Positions 1 through 10,308 of a stretch of 64,000 bases of DNA are shown here, one piece after another. Numbering within the stretch: the stretch's first letter is position 1; every line of letters starts with the position of its first letter. Below the pieces are notes generated by a model. That model was not told the origin of the DNA and ran no database searches. It saw only the letters and a program-made list of their open reading frames with translations. The stretch is from Nitrososphaeraceae archaeon (lineage in GTDB: Archaea > Thermoproteota > Nitrososphaeria > Nitrososphaerales > Nitrososphaeraceae): NCBI GenBank assembly GCA_031316115.1, contig JALDRC010000001.1:372001-436000 (forward strand), written 5' to 3'. The position numbers and the translations under genes were made by a program.

Positions 1-1
1 G

Positions 2-484
2 GATAGAACTAGTAATAAGGAGATTATTATTAGGGATGTGAGAGTTTCCAAAAAATTTATTGAATTAGATATTAGTGTTTCTAAAAAGGAACTTAAAGAT
101 ATTATTGATTTATTGATCGAAATTGGAAAATTGAAGGAAATTATAAACATCATGGATAGAAAATTAAAAAAAGAGGAAGCTATAGGGAAGGGGATCGATT
201 TTTTTAATAATGAAAGATACTGGTTGGCTCATGAAGTATTAGAAGGGGTTTGGAAAAGAACATCAGATTGGGAAAAGGAATTACTCAATGGATTGATCCT
301 AATAGCAGCTGCATTTGTACATCACCAAAAAAATGATGATGAAAGATGTCTCTCAATTCTTGAGAGAGCTATGAAAAAATTGACAAATATTGATGGCAAA
401 TATCATGAAATTAATATTGATTTAATTAAGATCAATATAATGAAGATATTGAAAGAAAAGAAAATTTTTAGGTTTACCATTTAA
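2..484 (+). CDS. DUF309-family protein, probably 5'-truncated by the window edge
   Basis: Protein contains ERYWLAHEVLEGVWKR...LLNGLILIAAAFVHHQ, typical of DUF309. The frame stays open upstream of the listed start at 38 to the window edge (DRTSNKEIIIRD...). Confidence 0.75.
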   Translation, partial: DRTSNKEIIIRDVRVSKKFIELDISVSKKELKDIIDLLIEIGKLKEIINIMDRKLKKEEAIGKGIDFFNNERYWLAHEVLEGVWKRTSDWEKELLNGLILIAAAFVHHQKNDDERCLSILERAMKKLTNIDGKYHEINIDLIKINIMKILKEKKIFRFTI

Positions 485-509
485 CCTAAATATCTGCTTT
501 TTATTTACA

Positions 510-1589
510 TTATTTATGGCGTTTTTTCTCGAGATATCTTGTTCGCATTTCTTTTACATATTTATCTTTTAGAAGATACAATTTTTTTTGTTTTCTTTCT
601 GAGCATTCAGATAAAACGTAGGAACAAAGCAGTGGAAAATATACAGAAGAATCGCCATAAACAATTACGTTACCTCTATGAGAAGATTTTATTTTGCCCC
701 AACTCTTTCCTTCTTGAATGGTTGCCCCAGAAAGTCCTCCGGTATCTGGTCTTGCATCGGTTAATTGAATTACAAAATCATGTCCTCCTTCCTGAATTTT
801 CAATATTTGGTATAATGTTGGACCAGTTTGTTGAAAAAAATTCTTAGGTACTCCACCGCCTAATTCTAGTCCTCCAGATATCTTGCTTTTCCATAAAATT
901 GCAGCAGATTCAGCAATATCGGAAATAAGGTTGAAACCTGGCAATTTTGATTCAAAAAGCAAAGGAATCATATTCATTCCTATTGATGAATCAGCAATTG
1001 CAGGAATATACACCGGAATTTTATTTCGATAAGCAGAAACTATAAATGACTCATCTGGAAATCGTGAGTTCTCTGCAGCAATCTTACCTAAACAATAAGA
1101 AATATCCGCTGAAGAATTAAACGTCCTCTTATTATGATTGATTGTAGAAATCCCTTCCTGTATTATTTCATCTTGTTTCTGCAAGGTTTCTATTTCTTTT
1201 ATATATACATCATAAATCCTTACAATATTTTTAGAGTATAATATATCATCGTCCACATCAAAAAAACCTTGTCTGACTGGCAGGTTGTAGGCAAAGTGTA
1301 AATCATGATAGACATTTGCACCTGTAGTAATAATCCAATCGACAAAACCATTTTCGATAAGGCTAGAAATGCAACCTCCCAAACCAATTGGAGCCATTGC
1401 ACCAGAGATAGTTAAACAGGTTGTTGCATTACAATCGATCATTTTTTTAAACAATTCCGCTGCTTCAGCTAATCTTCTGGCATTAAAACCTGTTGATCCA
1501 TAAAATGCTATAATATCTGCCACAGACATATTAGGTGTTAATTTTTTTGGATGTATTTCTGGTCCTTGAAAAGAATGTTTTTTGTACAC
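510..1589 (-). CDS. Deoxyhypusine synthase-like protein (divergent paralogue)
   Basis: DHS-family fold motifs (GGGVPKNFFQQTGP, LSGATIQEGKSWGKIK) with the SWGK lysine kept. Confidence 0.8.
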   Translation of the reverse strand: MYKKHSFQGPEIHPKKLTPNMSVADIIAFYGSTGFNARRLAEAAELFKKMIDCNATTCLTISGAMAPIGLGGCISSLIENGFVDWIITTGANVYHDLHFAYNLPVRQGFFDVDDDILYSKNIVRIYDVYIKEIETLQKQDEIIQEGISTINHNKRTFNSSADISYCLGKIAAENSRFPDESFIVSAYRNKIPVYIPAIADSSIGMNMIPLLFESKLPGFNLISDIAESAAILWKSKISGGLELGGGVPKNFFQQTGPTLYQILKIQEGGHDFVIQLTDARPDTGGLSGATIQEGKSWGKIKSSHRGNVIVYGDSSVYFPLLCSYVLSECSERKQKKLYLLKDKYVKEMRTRYLEKKRHK

Positions 1590-1685
1590 AATATATCATA
1601 AAATAAACTACAATTTATAAAATTTGATAAATTAATTTATTGGAAAGAGTATATATTTTATAGGAATGCTATCAACTATTCCTAA

Positions 1686-2621
1686 ATGATAGATAAAATT
1701 GATAAAAACATTACAAACCAAGAGGTGTTGGATTATGATATAACAAAATGTGACATTAGGGAAATTATTAAACAGATGTCTTTATCTGGTGGCTTTGAAG
1801 CAACAAATCTTGTAAATGGAATAAACATCGTAAGAAAAATAATAAACGATAACCAATGTACACGATTTTTATCCTTTGTGGGGGCAATTGTTTCGACAGG
1901 AGCAAGAGGAATTTTAAGAGAAATGGTTAAAAGAAAGATGTTTGATTGCTTGATAACAACGTGTGGTGCTTTAGATCACGACATTGCAAGAACATTTGGA
2001 AAATATTACAGTGGAGACTTTCATGTAGACGATCGCTTTTTAAAAAAAAAGAATATTCATAGATTAGGAAACATATTTATCCCTGCAAAAAATTATGGTG
2101 AATTAATAGAAAATAAAATTCAAGGTATTCTTTTTGAATATTATCAGCTTCATAATGAATTTTCTGGATATGAGATTATTGATTATATCGGAAGTAAATT
2201 AGATCCAAGTTCTATTTTATATTGGGCCCACAAAAACAAGATTCCTGTGATAGTTCCTGGTTTAGTCGATGGAGCAGTTGGAAGCCAAATTTGGCTCTTT
2301 TATCAAAAACATAAGGATCTAATCCTTAATTTATTGAAAGACCAATCCATAATTTCAGATTTAGTATTTGATGCTAAAAAGACAGGAGCATTGATGCTTG
2401 GTGGAGGAATCTCTAAACACCATACATTGTGGTGGAATCAATATAGAGACGGTCTTGACTATGCAGTATATATTACTACAGCAAATGAGTGGGATGGGAG
2501 TTTGAGTGGTGCGGAAATTAGGGAAGCAATATCTTGGAACAAGGTGAATAACATGGCAAAACAAGTAACAATACATGGTGAAATTACAACTTTACTTCCA
2601 TTCATCTACTCGGCATTATAA
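1686..2621 (+). CDS. dys: Deoxyhypusine synthase
   Basis: GGGISKHHTLWWNQYRDGLDYAVYITTANEWDGSLSGAEIREAISWNKV matches the canonical DHS active-site region. Confidence 0.85.
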   Translation: MIDKIDKNITNQEVLDYDITKCDIREIIKQMSLSGGFEATNLVNGINIVRKIINDNQCTRFLSFVGAIVSTGARGILREMVKRKMFDCLITTCGALDHDIARTFGKYYSGDFHVDDRFLKKKNIHRLGNIFIPAKNYGELIENKIQGILFEYYQLHNEFSGYEIIDYIGSKLDPSSILYWAHKNKIPVIVPGLVDGAVGSQIWLFYQKHKDLILNLLKDQSIISDLVFDAKKTGALMLGGGISKHHTLWWNQYRDGLDYAVYITTANEWDGSLSGAEIREAISWNKVNNMAKQVTIHGEITTLLPFIYSAL

Positions 2622-3158
2622 CTTGCTTAACGTGCTTTTGAATCAAAGATAATTGTAAATCAAAGGACAGATAGATAATGAGTTAGACGCTTTAATTAAT
2701 TTGATAGAAAGGTATTATCTAAATTGGAAAAAGAGTTGTTAACTGCTGTTTTCTTGGAATGTAGAGAATAAATAATCCTTATCTATAACTGGTCTACGTC
2801 ATCCCATCTTTAAGTTGTAATATGCCATATTATTTCTTTAGGTATAAAAATTAGGTAGATTGTTTCTTTTCAATTATATGGTTGTAATATAGATAGATCA
2901 ATTTTTTACGTTTTCAATTTTTCCTTTATATCTTCAAGATCCAAATGTTGTTGCATACTTAAATTATTTAAGAATAAATCTAAATCATTCTTTCAAAATT
3001 AACCACACTTTACCGCTAATCATCATATTAAATTAACTCCAATAGTAATAGATTTAAATTTCTACTATTTTTTGTCTATTTAAATATCACTCCTTTCTTT
3101 TTTTTGGGTTATCTATAGATTAACTTAAAAAGGAGGTTAAAAATAGTTACTAACTACG

Positions 3159-5945
3159 ATGCTTCAAGGAAATAGAGTATTATTTAGTACTAGGACTTTT
3201 AATTTTCAAGTAAAACATTTGCTTGTGATTGCTGTTTTGATTATAGCATTTTCTACTGCATTTATAATTAGAACATATCCTATCAAGTATGGATTCGTTC
3301 TAAATGAATTTGATCCTTATTTCGATTATCGTGCAACCAAATATATAATAGATAATGGGTTTTTCGAATACTTACATTGGCACGATGACATGTCTTGGTA
3401 TCCAGAAGGCAGGGATGTACCTAAATCATCTCAAGTTGGTCTTCATATCACGGCAGCTGTGCTTTATAAGCTATTTGGTTTTGGAGCTCCCCTACAAGAT
3501 TTTACAATAATGTTTCCAGTGGTGATAGGATCTCTTACTACTATCATTATTTTTGCTCTAGTAAGAACTATAAGCAGTACAACTGCCGGAATGTTTGCAA
3601 GTCTTATATTTGCTTTTATGCCTGCAATAATACAAAGAGGTAACCTTGGATGGTTTAAATCTGAACCTTTGGGGTTATTTTTTGGAACTCTCTCCATCTA
3701 TCTTTTCCTGTCAGCAATAAAAGACAATAATCTACGACGTACAGTTTTAAAGGTCATAGGGGCAGGAATAATCTTAGGTTTAGCAAACGCTTCATGGGGT
3801 GGAGTTCAATACTTTTGCATTCCATTGGGGATCTTTTTCTTTGTATTACCGTTTATTAGGAAAGATTCCAAGACGATAATTTATGCAGTACTAGTTTTTA
3901 CATTAGTGACCTTAATAACTGCAGGTGCTTTTCCAAGACCCGGAATATCATTTGTTATTGGACTACCAGGGATAGCGTTAATGATTGGAGCGTTGTTTTG
4001 TGTTATAGGCAATATAGTTCGGATCAAAAGCAAGCAAAGAAAAGTTAATCGTAATTTATTTATCAGTTTTACAATATTTATTCTAGTCTCCGGTACCATA
4101 ATAGCTGCTGGAGCATATCAACCATCATCTTTTAGATATTTGAATGCGATAAACCCGTTCTTATCTTCTCAAAACCCTCTTGTAGAATCAGTTGCAGAAC
4201 ACTCAACGCCTACGATAGTAGATTATTTTACTGATTATTCTATTTTGTTGATATTCGCTGGATTCGGAGCGTTTATTGCGTTTACGAAAAGAACTGATAT
4301 GTCATTATTTGCTTTAATAATTGGATTAACTGGATTGTATGTAAGTGCTACCTTCGCTAGATTAATGGTATTCTCTTCCATTTCAATATCAATTCTAGCC
4401 TCTATAGGATTTTATGAAATAACCAGAAGTATACTCCAAAATAAAATTCAAAGTCATGGACAATTAAGTGAAAAAGAATTTCAAAAGAAGATCAAACGAG
4501 GGAAAATTTTACCGGGGGTTAAATCTCTCGTAAAAATATCCTACATTGTAGGAATTATATTTTTGATATCGATACCTTTGATAGATAATCAAGGTATAAT
4601 TTATCCAAAGAATTTCAATTGGATTAGCTCTGCAGATATTCCTCCTTCAATAGCAAATGGAGCAACAGGATTCAGAGTACAGGTTGACGACTGGTTTGAT
4701 GCTCTTGATTGGATAGAAAAAAACACTCCCGATGATTCAGTTATAGCTTCATGGTGGGATTATGGATATTGGATTACAACTCTAGGAAATAGAACCACAT
4801 TGGCAGATAATGCTACTATAAATCAAACCAGAATTCAAACAATAGCAAAGATGTTGATGAGTGAACCCGAAACTGGGATCAAGATCAGTCAAGACTTGAA
4901 AACAGATTATATATTGATCTATATAGTAGCTGACAGGCATCAAGGTCCAGATGGCAACGCCTTCTATACACTTGGAAGCGGAGGAGATGAAAGCAAAAAA
5001 CAATGGTTCATGAGAATTGGAGGATTTAATGAGAAAGATTATGTTGAGGATGATGGATTTACCCCTAATCCTAATTTCTGGAACAATACATTGTTAGGAA
5101 AGTTAATACCTTATTCACCAATTTCATATGCATCAGTCAATAATGGAATGTTGGCAAATTTACAGCCAGAATATTCTTCTGGAACTATTGCTATTAATGC
5201 TAAAGACATCAAATTTCCAAATAACGGAACGAAAGAACAACCACTTAAATTAGTTTATTCATCACCTAGTTTTGAAAACAACCAAGATGACATTGTTTTT
5301 GGTGTGTTATTATACGAAGTTAATAAAAATTATAAACCAAAACCTTTTACAATGGAACAAAAAAATAATATCGACTTAAATCAAAACAAAGAATCAAATA
5401 CTGTGGAAGAAAATCCTGAGGAGATGATAAAAACAAATATGACACCCTCAAAAGAATTGGCTACTCTTGAAACTACAAAAGGAAATATAACTCTTGAATT
5501 CTTTCCCTATGCAGCACCTAAACATGTTGAAAGCTTCTTAAATTTAGCAAAAAGTGGTTTCTATGATGGTACAATTTTTCATAGAATCGTCAAAGATTTT
5601 GTAATACAAGGGGGAGATCCAAATACAAAACTAGGTGAGTATCAAAGAGAAAAGTGGGGTACTGGAGGTCCTAATTTTACATTAAATGCCGAATTTAACG
5701 ATATACCACATAAAAAAGGAATACTATCAATGGCAAGAACTTCAGATCCCGATAGTGCAGGTTCTCAATTTTTCATTGTCACAAGGGATTCACAGTTTCT
5801 AGACAATCAATATACAGTTTTTGGACGAGTAATTGATGGTTTAGACATAGTTGACAATATAGCCTCAGAAAGCACAAATCAAAATGACCAACCAACAAAT
5901 CCAGAGGATGCAAGGATCACAAAAGTAATAATTAAAGACAGATAG
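3159..5945 (+). CDS. aglB: STT3/AglB oligosaccharyltransferase with C-terminal cyclophilin-type peptidyl-prolyl isomerase domain
   Basis: Multi-TM N-terminus, WWDYGYW catalytic motif, then a cyclophilin domain (GTIFHRIVKDFVIQGGDP, AGSQFFIVT, YTVFGRVIDGLDIVDNI). Confidence 0.92.
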   Translation: MLQGNRVLFSTRTFNFQVKHLLVIAVLIIAFSTAFIIRTYPIKYGFVLNEFDPYFDYRATKYIIDNGFFEYLHWHDDMSWYPEGRDVPKSSQVGLHITAAVLYKLFGFGAPLQDFTIMFPVVIGSLTTIIIFALVRTISSTTAGMFASLIFAFMPAIIQRGNLGWFKSEPLGLFFGTLSIYLFLSAIKDNNLRRTVLKVIGAGIILGLANASWGGVQYFCIPLGIFFFVLPFIRKDSKTIIYAVLVFTLVTLITAGAFPRPGISFVIGLPGIALMIGALFCVIGNIVRIKSKQRKVNRNLFISFTIFILVSGTIIAAGAYQPSSFRYLNAINPFLSSQNPLVESVAEHSTPTIVDYFTDYSILLIFAGFGAFIAFTKRTDMSLFALIIGLTGLYVSATFARLMVFSSISISILASIGFYEITRSILQNKIQSHGQLSEKEFQKKIKRGKILPGVKSLVKISYIVGIIFLISIPLIDNQGIIYPKNFNWISSADIPPSIANGATGFRVQVDDWFDALDWIEKNTPDDSVIASWWDYGYWITTLGNRTTLADNATINQTRIQTIAKMLMSEPETGIKISQDLKTDYILIYIVADRHQGPDGNAFYTLGSGGDESKKQWFMRIGGFNEKDYVEDDGFTPNPNFWNNTLLGKLIPYSPISYASVNNGMLANLQPEYSSGTIAINAKDIKFPNNGTKEQPLKLVYSSPSFENNQDDIVFGVLLYEVNKNYKPKPFTMEQKNNIDLNQNKESNTVEENPEEMIKTNMTPSKELATLETTKGNITLEFFPYAAPKHVESFLNLAKSGFYDGTIFHRIVKDFVIQGGDPNTKLGEYQREKWGTGGPNFTLNAEFNDIPHKKGILSMARTSDPDSAGSQFFIVTRDSQFLDNQYTVFGRVIDGLDIVDNIASESTNQNDQPTNPEDARITKVIIKDR

Positions 5946-6017
5946 ATAAATTCTAACCTAATTTGTTTGTATTATGTTACAAGATTATTAATAGGATTTA
6001 ATAGGTATAAAACATTG

Positions 6018-6431
6018 ATGAATGAATTAGAAAAATTGTTATTACTTCCCAACAGAAAAATAATTGTCGCACTTAATGAAATCAATCTAAGAGAAACCTT
6101 TGAAAATAAAGTTTTTTTATTTATGATTGAAGAATCAAGAGGTGCAGCTGGGGGAAGAGGAGGAGGTTCTGGTCATAGAAAAATCGCAAGAATAACAGGA
6201 GTGACCTGTGAATTTGATGGTACAAAAAAAATATTTGATTCAATAGATCAAGAGATAATTAATAAATTTGAGATTCCATATAGTGCTGTAGCTATGGATA
6301 TTAAATTATCAGAGGGGAATGACTACGTAGTTCAGGGAATTATTGATCCCGCCCTGATCGAAAGTTATGAGAACGTAATCAAAAATTGTAGTAACACGAA
6401 AGGCTTAAACAATGGAATAGGGAATGAATAA
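6018..6431 (+). CDS. Hypothetical protein with Gly-rich loop
   Basis: Open frame; internal ATG at 6018 (MNELEKLLLL...) is the likelier start than 5967. Co-directional with topoVI genes. Confidence 0.55.
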   Translation: MNELEKLLLLPNRKIIVALNEINLRETFENKVFLFMIEESRGAAGGRGGGSGHRKIARITGVTCEFDGTKKIFDSIDQEIINKFEIPYSAVAMDIKLSEGNDYVVQGIIDPALIESYENVIKNCSNTKGLNNGIGNE

Positions 6432-6579
6432 TAAAAATATAATCGGATCAGTAATAGTAGGTAGAGGATCCGACTTTATTGTTTTTGAAAAGAAAAATAA
6501 GAGGTATCTAATAGAAGTTAATTTTGAGAGTTTAAAAGAGTTGAAAAATTCAGCTACACCATATGGATCCAGTATTTAA
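6424..6579 (+). CDS. Small hypothetical protein (51 aa)
   Basis: ATG overlaps the end of the upstream ORF: MNNKNIIGSVIVGRGSDFIVFEKKNKRYLIEVNFESLKELKNSATPYGSSI. Below the ORF-track size cutoff. Confidence 0.45.
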   Translation: MNNKNIIGSVIVGRGSDFIVFEKKNKRYLIEVNFESLKELKNSATPYGSSI

Positions 6580-6646
6580 ATCAACAATTGTAGCAAATAG
6601 AAAAACCTAAAAGATAAATTGAGTGATGAAATAAAGGTTTTATCTA

Positions 6647-8599
6647 TTGAAATCTAGCACTACCTTAGAATTAAAATATCATGAAAAAAGAAAGAAAAAT
6701 TACAACTTTTCAAATAATAATATAGATAATAAAAAGGTCAAGATAAAATATAATAAAAAAGCTGAATCGGAATTTTTTGTTGATAATTCTGCTTTAGCAG
6801 GATTCACAGGAGAACGTATTCTATACATGGCCATTAGAGAATTGATTGAAAATTCTTTAGATTCGTGTGAAGCAAATCACATTTTACCTGAGATCCGTAT
6901 AGAATTGAAACATATAGACCAAGAAAATGATTTATGGTCTATTTCATGTACTGATAATGGAGTAGGAATACCTTCAGAAAAGGTTCCAGTCGCTGTATGT
7001 TCCTTCTTAACTTCGGGAAAATACGTAGAAAAGCAACAGAGAGGATTGTTTGGAGTTGGTCTAAAAATGATTGCAGCATTTTCTACTAAAGATACAGATA
7101 CACCTATCAAGATATGGTCAAAAGATTTAGAAGAAATGGTAGAATATTATCATGAGCTTAGAACCGATATATCAACAAATAAACCAATTATTTTGGAGAA
7201 GAATGTTGTACCTGATTCAGATTCCATAATAAAGCACAATCATGGTTTTAAGATTTCTGCAACTTTGAGAGCACGATTGTCTCCAATTACTAAAAACAAA
7301 ATAAATGATTATGTTACTCAATCTAGTATTGTAAATCCATATGCGGACATAACGTTTGAGAATGATGATGGGAAAATAACCTTTGAGAGAAGAACAGAAA
7401 AAATGCCTGAACCAGCTAAGGAAGTCCTTCCTCATCCGGCAGAGATGGATTTACAAACATTAAAAAAAGCAATATTAAATTTTAGAAATCAGAAGACAAC
7501 AATACAGGGTGTGTTATCGAATTCATTTCAAAAACTTTCCAATGAGAAGGCAAAGGAGATTATTAATAGGACAGATATAAAGAATAAACCAGCGGATCAA
7601 TATGTAGAACAAGAACTAATCAAAATAGTAAATATATGTAAGCATACAAAATTCCAATCTCCCAATACAGACCATTTGAGTCCAATTGGAGAACAAATAT
7701 TAACCGCTGGTATGATGTCCGAATATACAATTGTAAATAATAAAGAACAAAATATAAGTAAAAACGAAGGTAATGGCAAAAATATCAATCTAAAAATTCT
7801 TAAACCTGCTATGACCTCGTATTCCTCTCGTTCCACAGTAATTAATAATAGACCAACTATTATCGAATGTGGAATAGCATATGGTGGAGATATAAGTTCA
7901 TTTAAATTGTATAGATTTGCAAATAAGATACCACTTTTGTATGACGAAGGCTCTGATGTTGCTAGAGAGGTAGTATCCGAAGTAAATATAAATAAAATGG
8001 GAATCACCAAAAAAGATGCGAAAGAGCAATTTGCACAAGGACAGAATAATCTGAAATCTGACAGAGTTGCAGAAATCTTGCCAATTCACATATTTTTCCA
8101 TATTTGTTCAACAAAAATCCCTTATAAAAGTGCAGGAAAAGAAAGTATTGCATCAGAAGGTGATATGAAGAGATATATGAAATACTGTCTTTCAGATCTA
8201 TATAGAAAGGTTAGTGCACAGATACGAAAGGATTTAAAAATAAAAGAAGCTGAAAATCGACTAAGACTTTATAAATTTTATATTCCTTTAATAAGCGAAG
8301 CAATATCTGATACCCTCGATATAAACATAGAAAAACTAAATCAAGCGTTCAATTATGTAGCTGAGAAACATGTTAAAAAAGAAAGAATGCATGAAGAACA
8401 GAGTCTGGATACCGAAGAAAATTCGAATAATAGTGGGAAAAAAATACTTAAAGAAAGAAAGAAACAAAATTTAATTTTGGAATCTAATAGACATAAAAAA
8501 ATTCACAAAGAAGAAAAGAAAGAAAAAAAGAGTAAAGTTAGTAAGACATTAAGAAAAAATTTTGAAAAACCTACACTATTTGATTTTGAAATAAGGTGA
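6647..8599 (+). CDS. top6B: DNA topoisomerase VI subunit B
   Basis: GHKL motifs (RELIENSLDSCE, DNGVGIP, GLFGVGLKM), overlap with downstream subunit A. Confidence 0.95.
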   Translation: MKSSTTLELKYHEKRKKNYNFSNNNIDNKKVKIKYNKKAESEFFVDNSALAGFTGERILYMAIRELIENSLDSCEANHILPEIRIELKHIDQENDLWSISCTDNGVGIPSEKVPVAVCSFLTSGKYVEKQQRGLFGVGLKMIAAFSTKDTDTPIKIWSKDLEEMVEYYHELRTDISTNKPIILEKNVVPDSDSIIKHNHGFKISATLRARLSPITKNKINDYVTQSSIVNPYADITFENDDGKITFERRTEKMPEPAKEVLPHPAEMDLQTLKKAILNFRNQKTTIQGVLSNSFQKLSNEKAKEIINRTDIKNKPADQYVEQELIKIVNICKHTKFQSPNTDHLSPIGEQILTAGMMSEYTIVNNKEQNISKNEGNGKNINLKILKPAMTSYSSRSTVINNRPTIIECGIAYGGDISSFKLYRFANKIPLLYDEGSDVAREVVSEVNINKMGITKKDAKEQFAQGQNNLKSDRVAEILPIHIFFHICSTKIPYKSAGKESIASEGDMKRYMKYCLSDLYRKVSAQIRKDLKIKEAENRLRLYKFYIPLISEAISDTLDINIEKLNQAFNYVAEKHVKKERMHEEQSLDTEENSNNSGKKILKERKKQNLILESNRHKKIHKEEKKEKKSKVSKTLRKNFEKPTLFDFEIR

Positions 8600-9711
8600 A
8601 CGATATGCCACCAAGAAATAAAAAACACAAAGACATAATAAAAAAAATTCGACTTGTTATGAAGACGATTTCTGATGAGGTTTTAATCCAAAAAAAAATC
8701 CCGGAATTAGAAATCGCAAAAATAGGTTATGATAATACTATTTGGTCCGAAAAAAAGAAAATGCTAACGATTGGTGAAAAAAAAGTAGTAGTAAGTCCCA
8801 ATAGTACTAAGAAGATACCTACTTTTGCCCAATATCTTGTCATGGCCAATGCTGTAAGAAAGCTATTAGATGAAGAGATGGAGAGTACTATTAGAGGAAT
8901 GTATTATGCAACTTTAAGTTCAGTTGGCGATGATAGAAATAAAGAAAAATTTTGGAAGGGACAGGAAGATTCCGATGATGCAATCAAGGCAATAGAGTTA
9001 ATTACCGGTACGCCAAGGGAAGAATTTTCCGTAACATCAAAACCCAAAGGAATGATATCCGGTCCTATTACTTTAAGTGTAGGTGGAGATACTATCGATT
9101 GTAATTTAGGAAGTAGAGCTACATCCCAATTAATACCAACTAATACTTTAGACGTTGAAATAACTGATGTGAAAGCTAACTTCGTGATGGTGGTTGAAAA
9201 AGATACTGTCCTTAATAATATCAGAAAATCTGGATTTATCCAAAAATACAAAGCAATTCTGATGACAGGTTCTGGTGAACCAGATAGGGCTACTAGGATA
9301 ATGGTTAAAAAGTTAAGTGAGGATTGGAAATTACCTGTGGTAGTTTTTGCAGATGCTGATCCATGGGGTTTAGGAATAGCATTGAGATATAAAATAGGAA
9401 GTGAATCTTTAAGTTATGATAGTGATCGTCTGGTTACACCACGAGTAAAAGTTCTTGGTATGATGTTTTCAGATATCTACGAATACAATATACCTGAAGT
9501 AGCGAGATTAGCTGCTTCTCAAGAGGATATTAATCGAGCAAATGACATGAAAAAGAAACCATGGTTACAAGAATCACAGTGGCAAAAAGAGCTAGATCTC
9601 TTTTTGAAGAAAAAAGAAAAATGCGAACTAGATGCATTCTTTAAGCATGGGTTTAAATATTTAGCTGAAGTATATTTACCCAGGAAACTTCAAGACGCTG
9701 GAGTAATATAG
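8596..9711 (+). CDS. top6A: DNA topoisomerase VI subunit A (Spo11-like)
   Basis: MYYATLSSVGD, ILMTGSGEPDRATRIMVKKL, VVFADADPWGLGIA (Toprim) motifs. Confidence 0.95.
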   Translation: MNDMPPRNKKHKDIIKKIRLVMKTISDEVLIQKKIPELEIAKIGYDNTIWSEKKKMLTIGEKKVVVSPNSTKKIPTFAQYLVMANAVRKLLDEEMESTIRGMYYATLSSVGDDRNKEKFWKGQEDSDDAIKAIELITGTPREEFSVTSKPKGMISGPITLSVGGDTIDCNLGSRATSQLIPTNTLDVEITDVKANFVMVVEKDTVLNNIRKSGFIQKYKAILMTGSGEPDRATRIMVKKLSEDWKLPVVVFADADPWGLGIALRYKIGSESLSYDSDRLVTPRVKVLGMMFSDIYEYNIPEVARLAASQEDINRANDMKKKPWLQESQWQKELDLFLKKKEKCELDAFFKHGFKYLAEVYLPRKLQDAGVI

Positions 9712-10107
9712 CAATAATCCCTCATCCAATGCTTAAAATCATCGTTAATATACTACAATTTTATCCATTTCATAAACCGGTGTAACTAGATTATATTATA
9801 GTCTATTATTAATATTCCAACAATTAGAATAAAAAAATAAAGTAATAATATTCAAATTTTTTATACAAATTATTTTAAAATTAATGTATTATTATTTTAA
9901 AATGTATTCATATCTTTGTATTGAAAATATTATTTCAAGATTGATTAGACTTCTTTGATTTATGTTAAAGACAATAAATAAATTAATCCTCATACTAAGT
10001 TTTTAAAATAAAATCTTATAAACCATTTTATCAAGAAGGCTTTAACTTTTATAAAATTTTTTGCATTAGATGAAGATTTTTATGATACCATGTAAATTTA
10101 TCTATTA

Positions 10108-10290
10108 TTGTTAGAAGCTAAATGTCACAAATGCGATAACAAGGCCTTAGTAGATGATGAAATGCAAATGGTGAGTTGTCCGAATTGCAATTCAGAGATT
10201 CCCTATGAAAAATACTTGGAGATAATGAAGGACAGGGCAATAAACATGGGCTTTGATTTTAGCGTTGATTTGAATAAAAATCCATTTTAA
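10108..10290 (+). CDS. Small zinc-ribbon protein
   Basis: CHKC...CPNC pairs in a 60-aa ORF. Confidence 0.6.
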   Translation: MLEAKCHKCDNKALVDDEMQMVSCPNCNSEIPYEKYLEIMKDRAINMGFDFSVDLNKNPF

Positions 10291-10308
10291 AATAATTATA
10301 ATCAGAAC

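Noticed and set aside
539-847. 102-aa + ORF
   Set aside because: Fully antisense to the DHS-like gene, no recognisable domain.
7597-8010. 137-aa minus ORF
   Set aside because: Antisense to top6B; AT-rich shadow frame.
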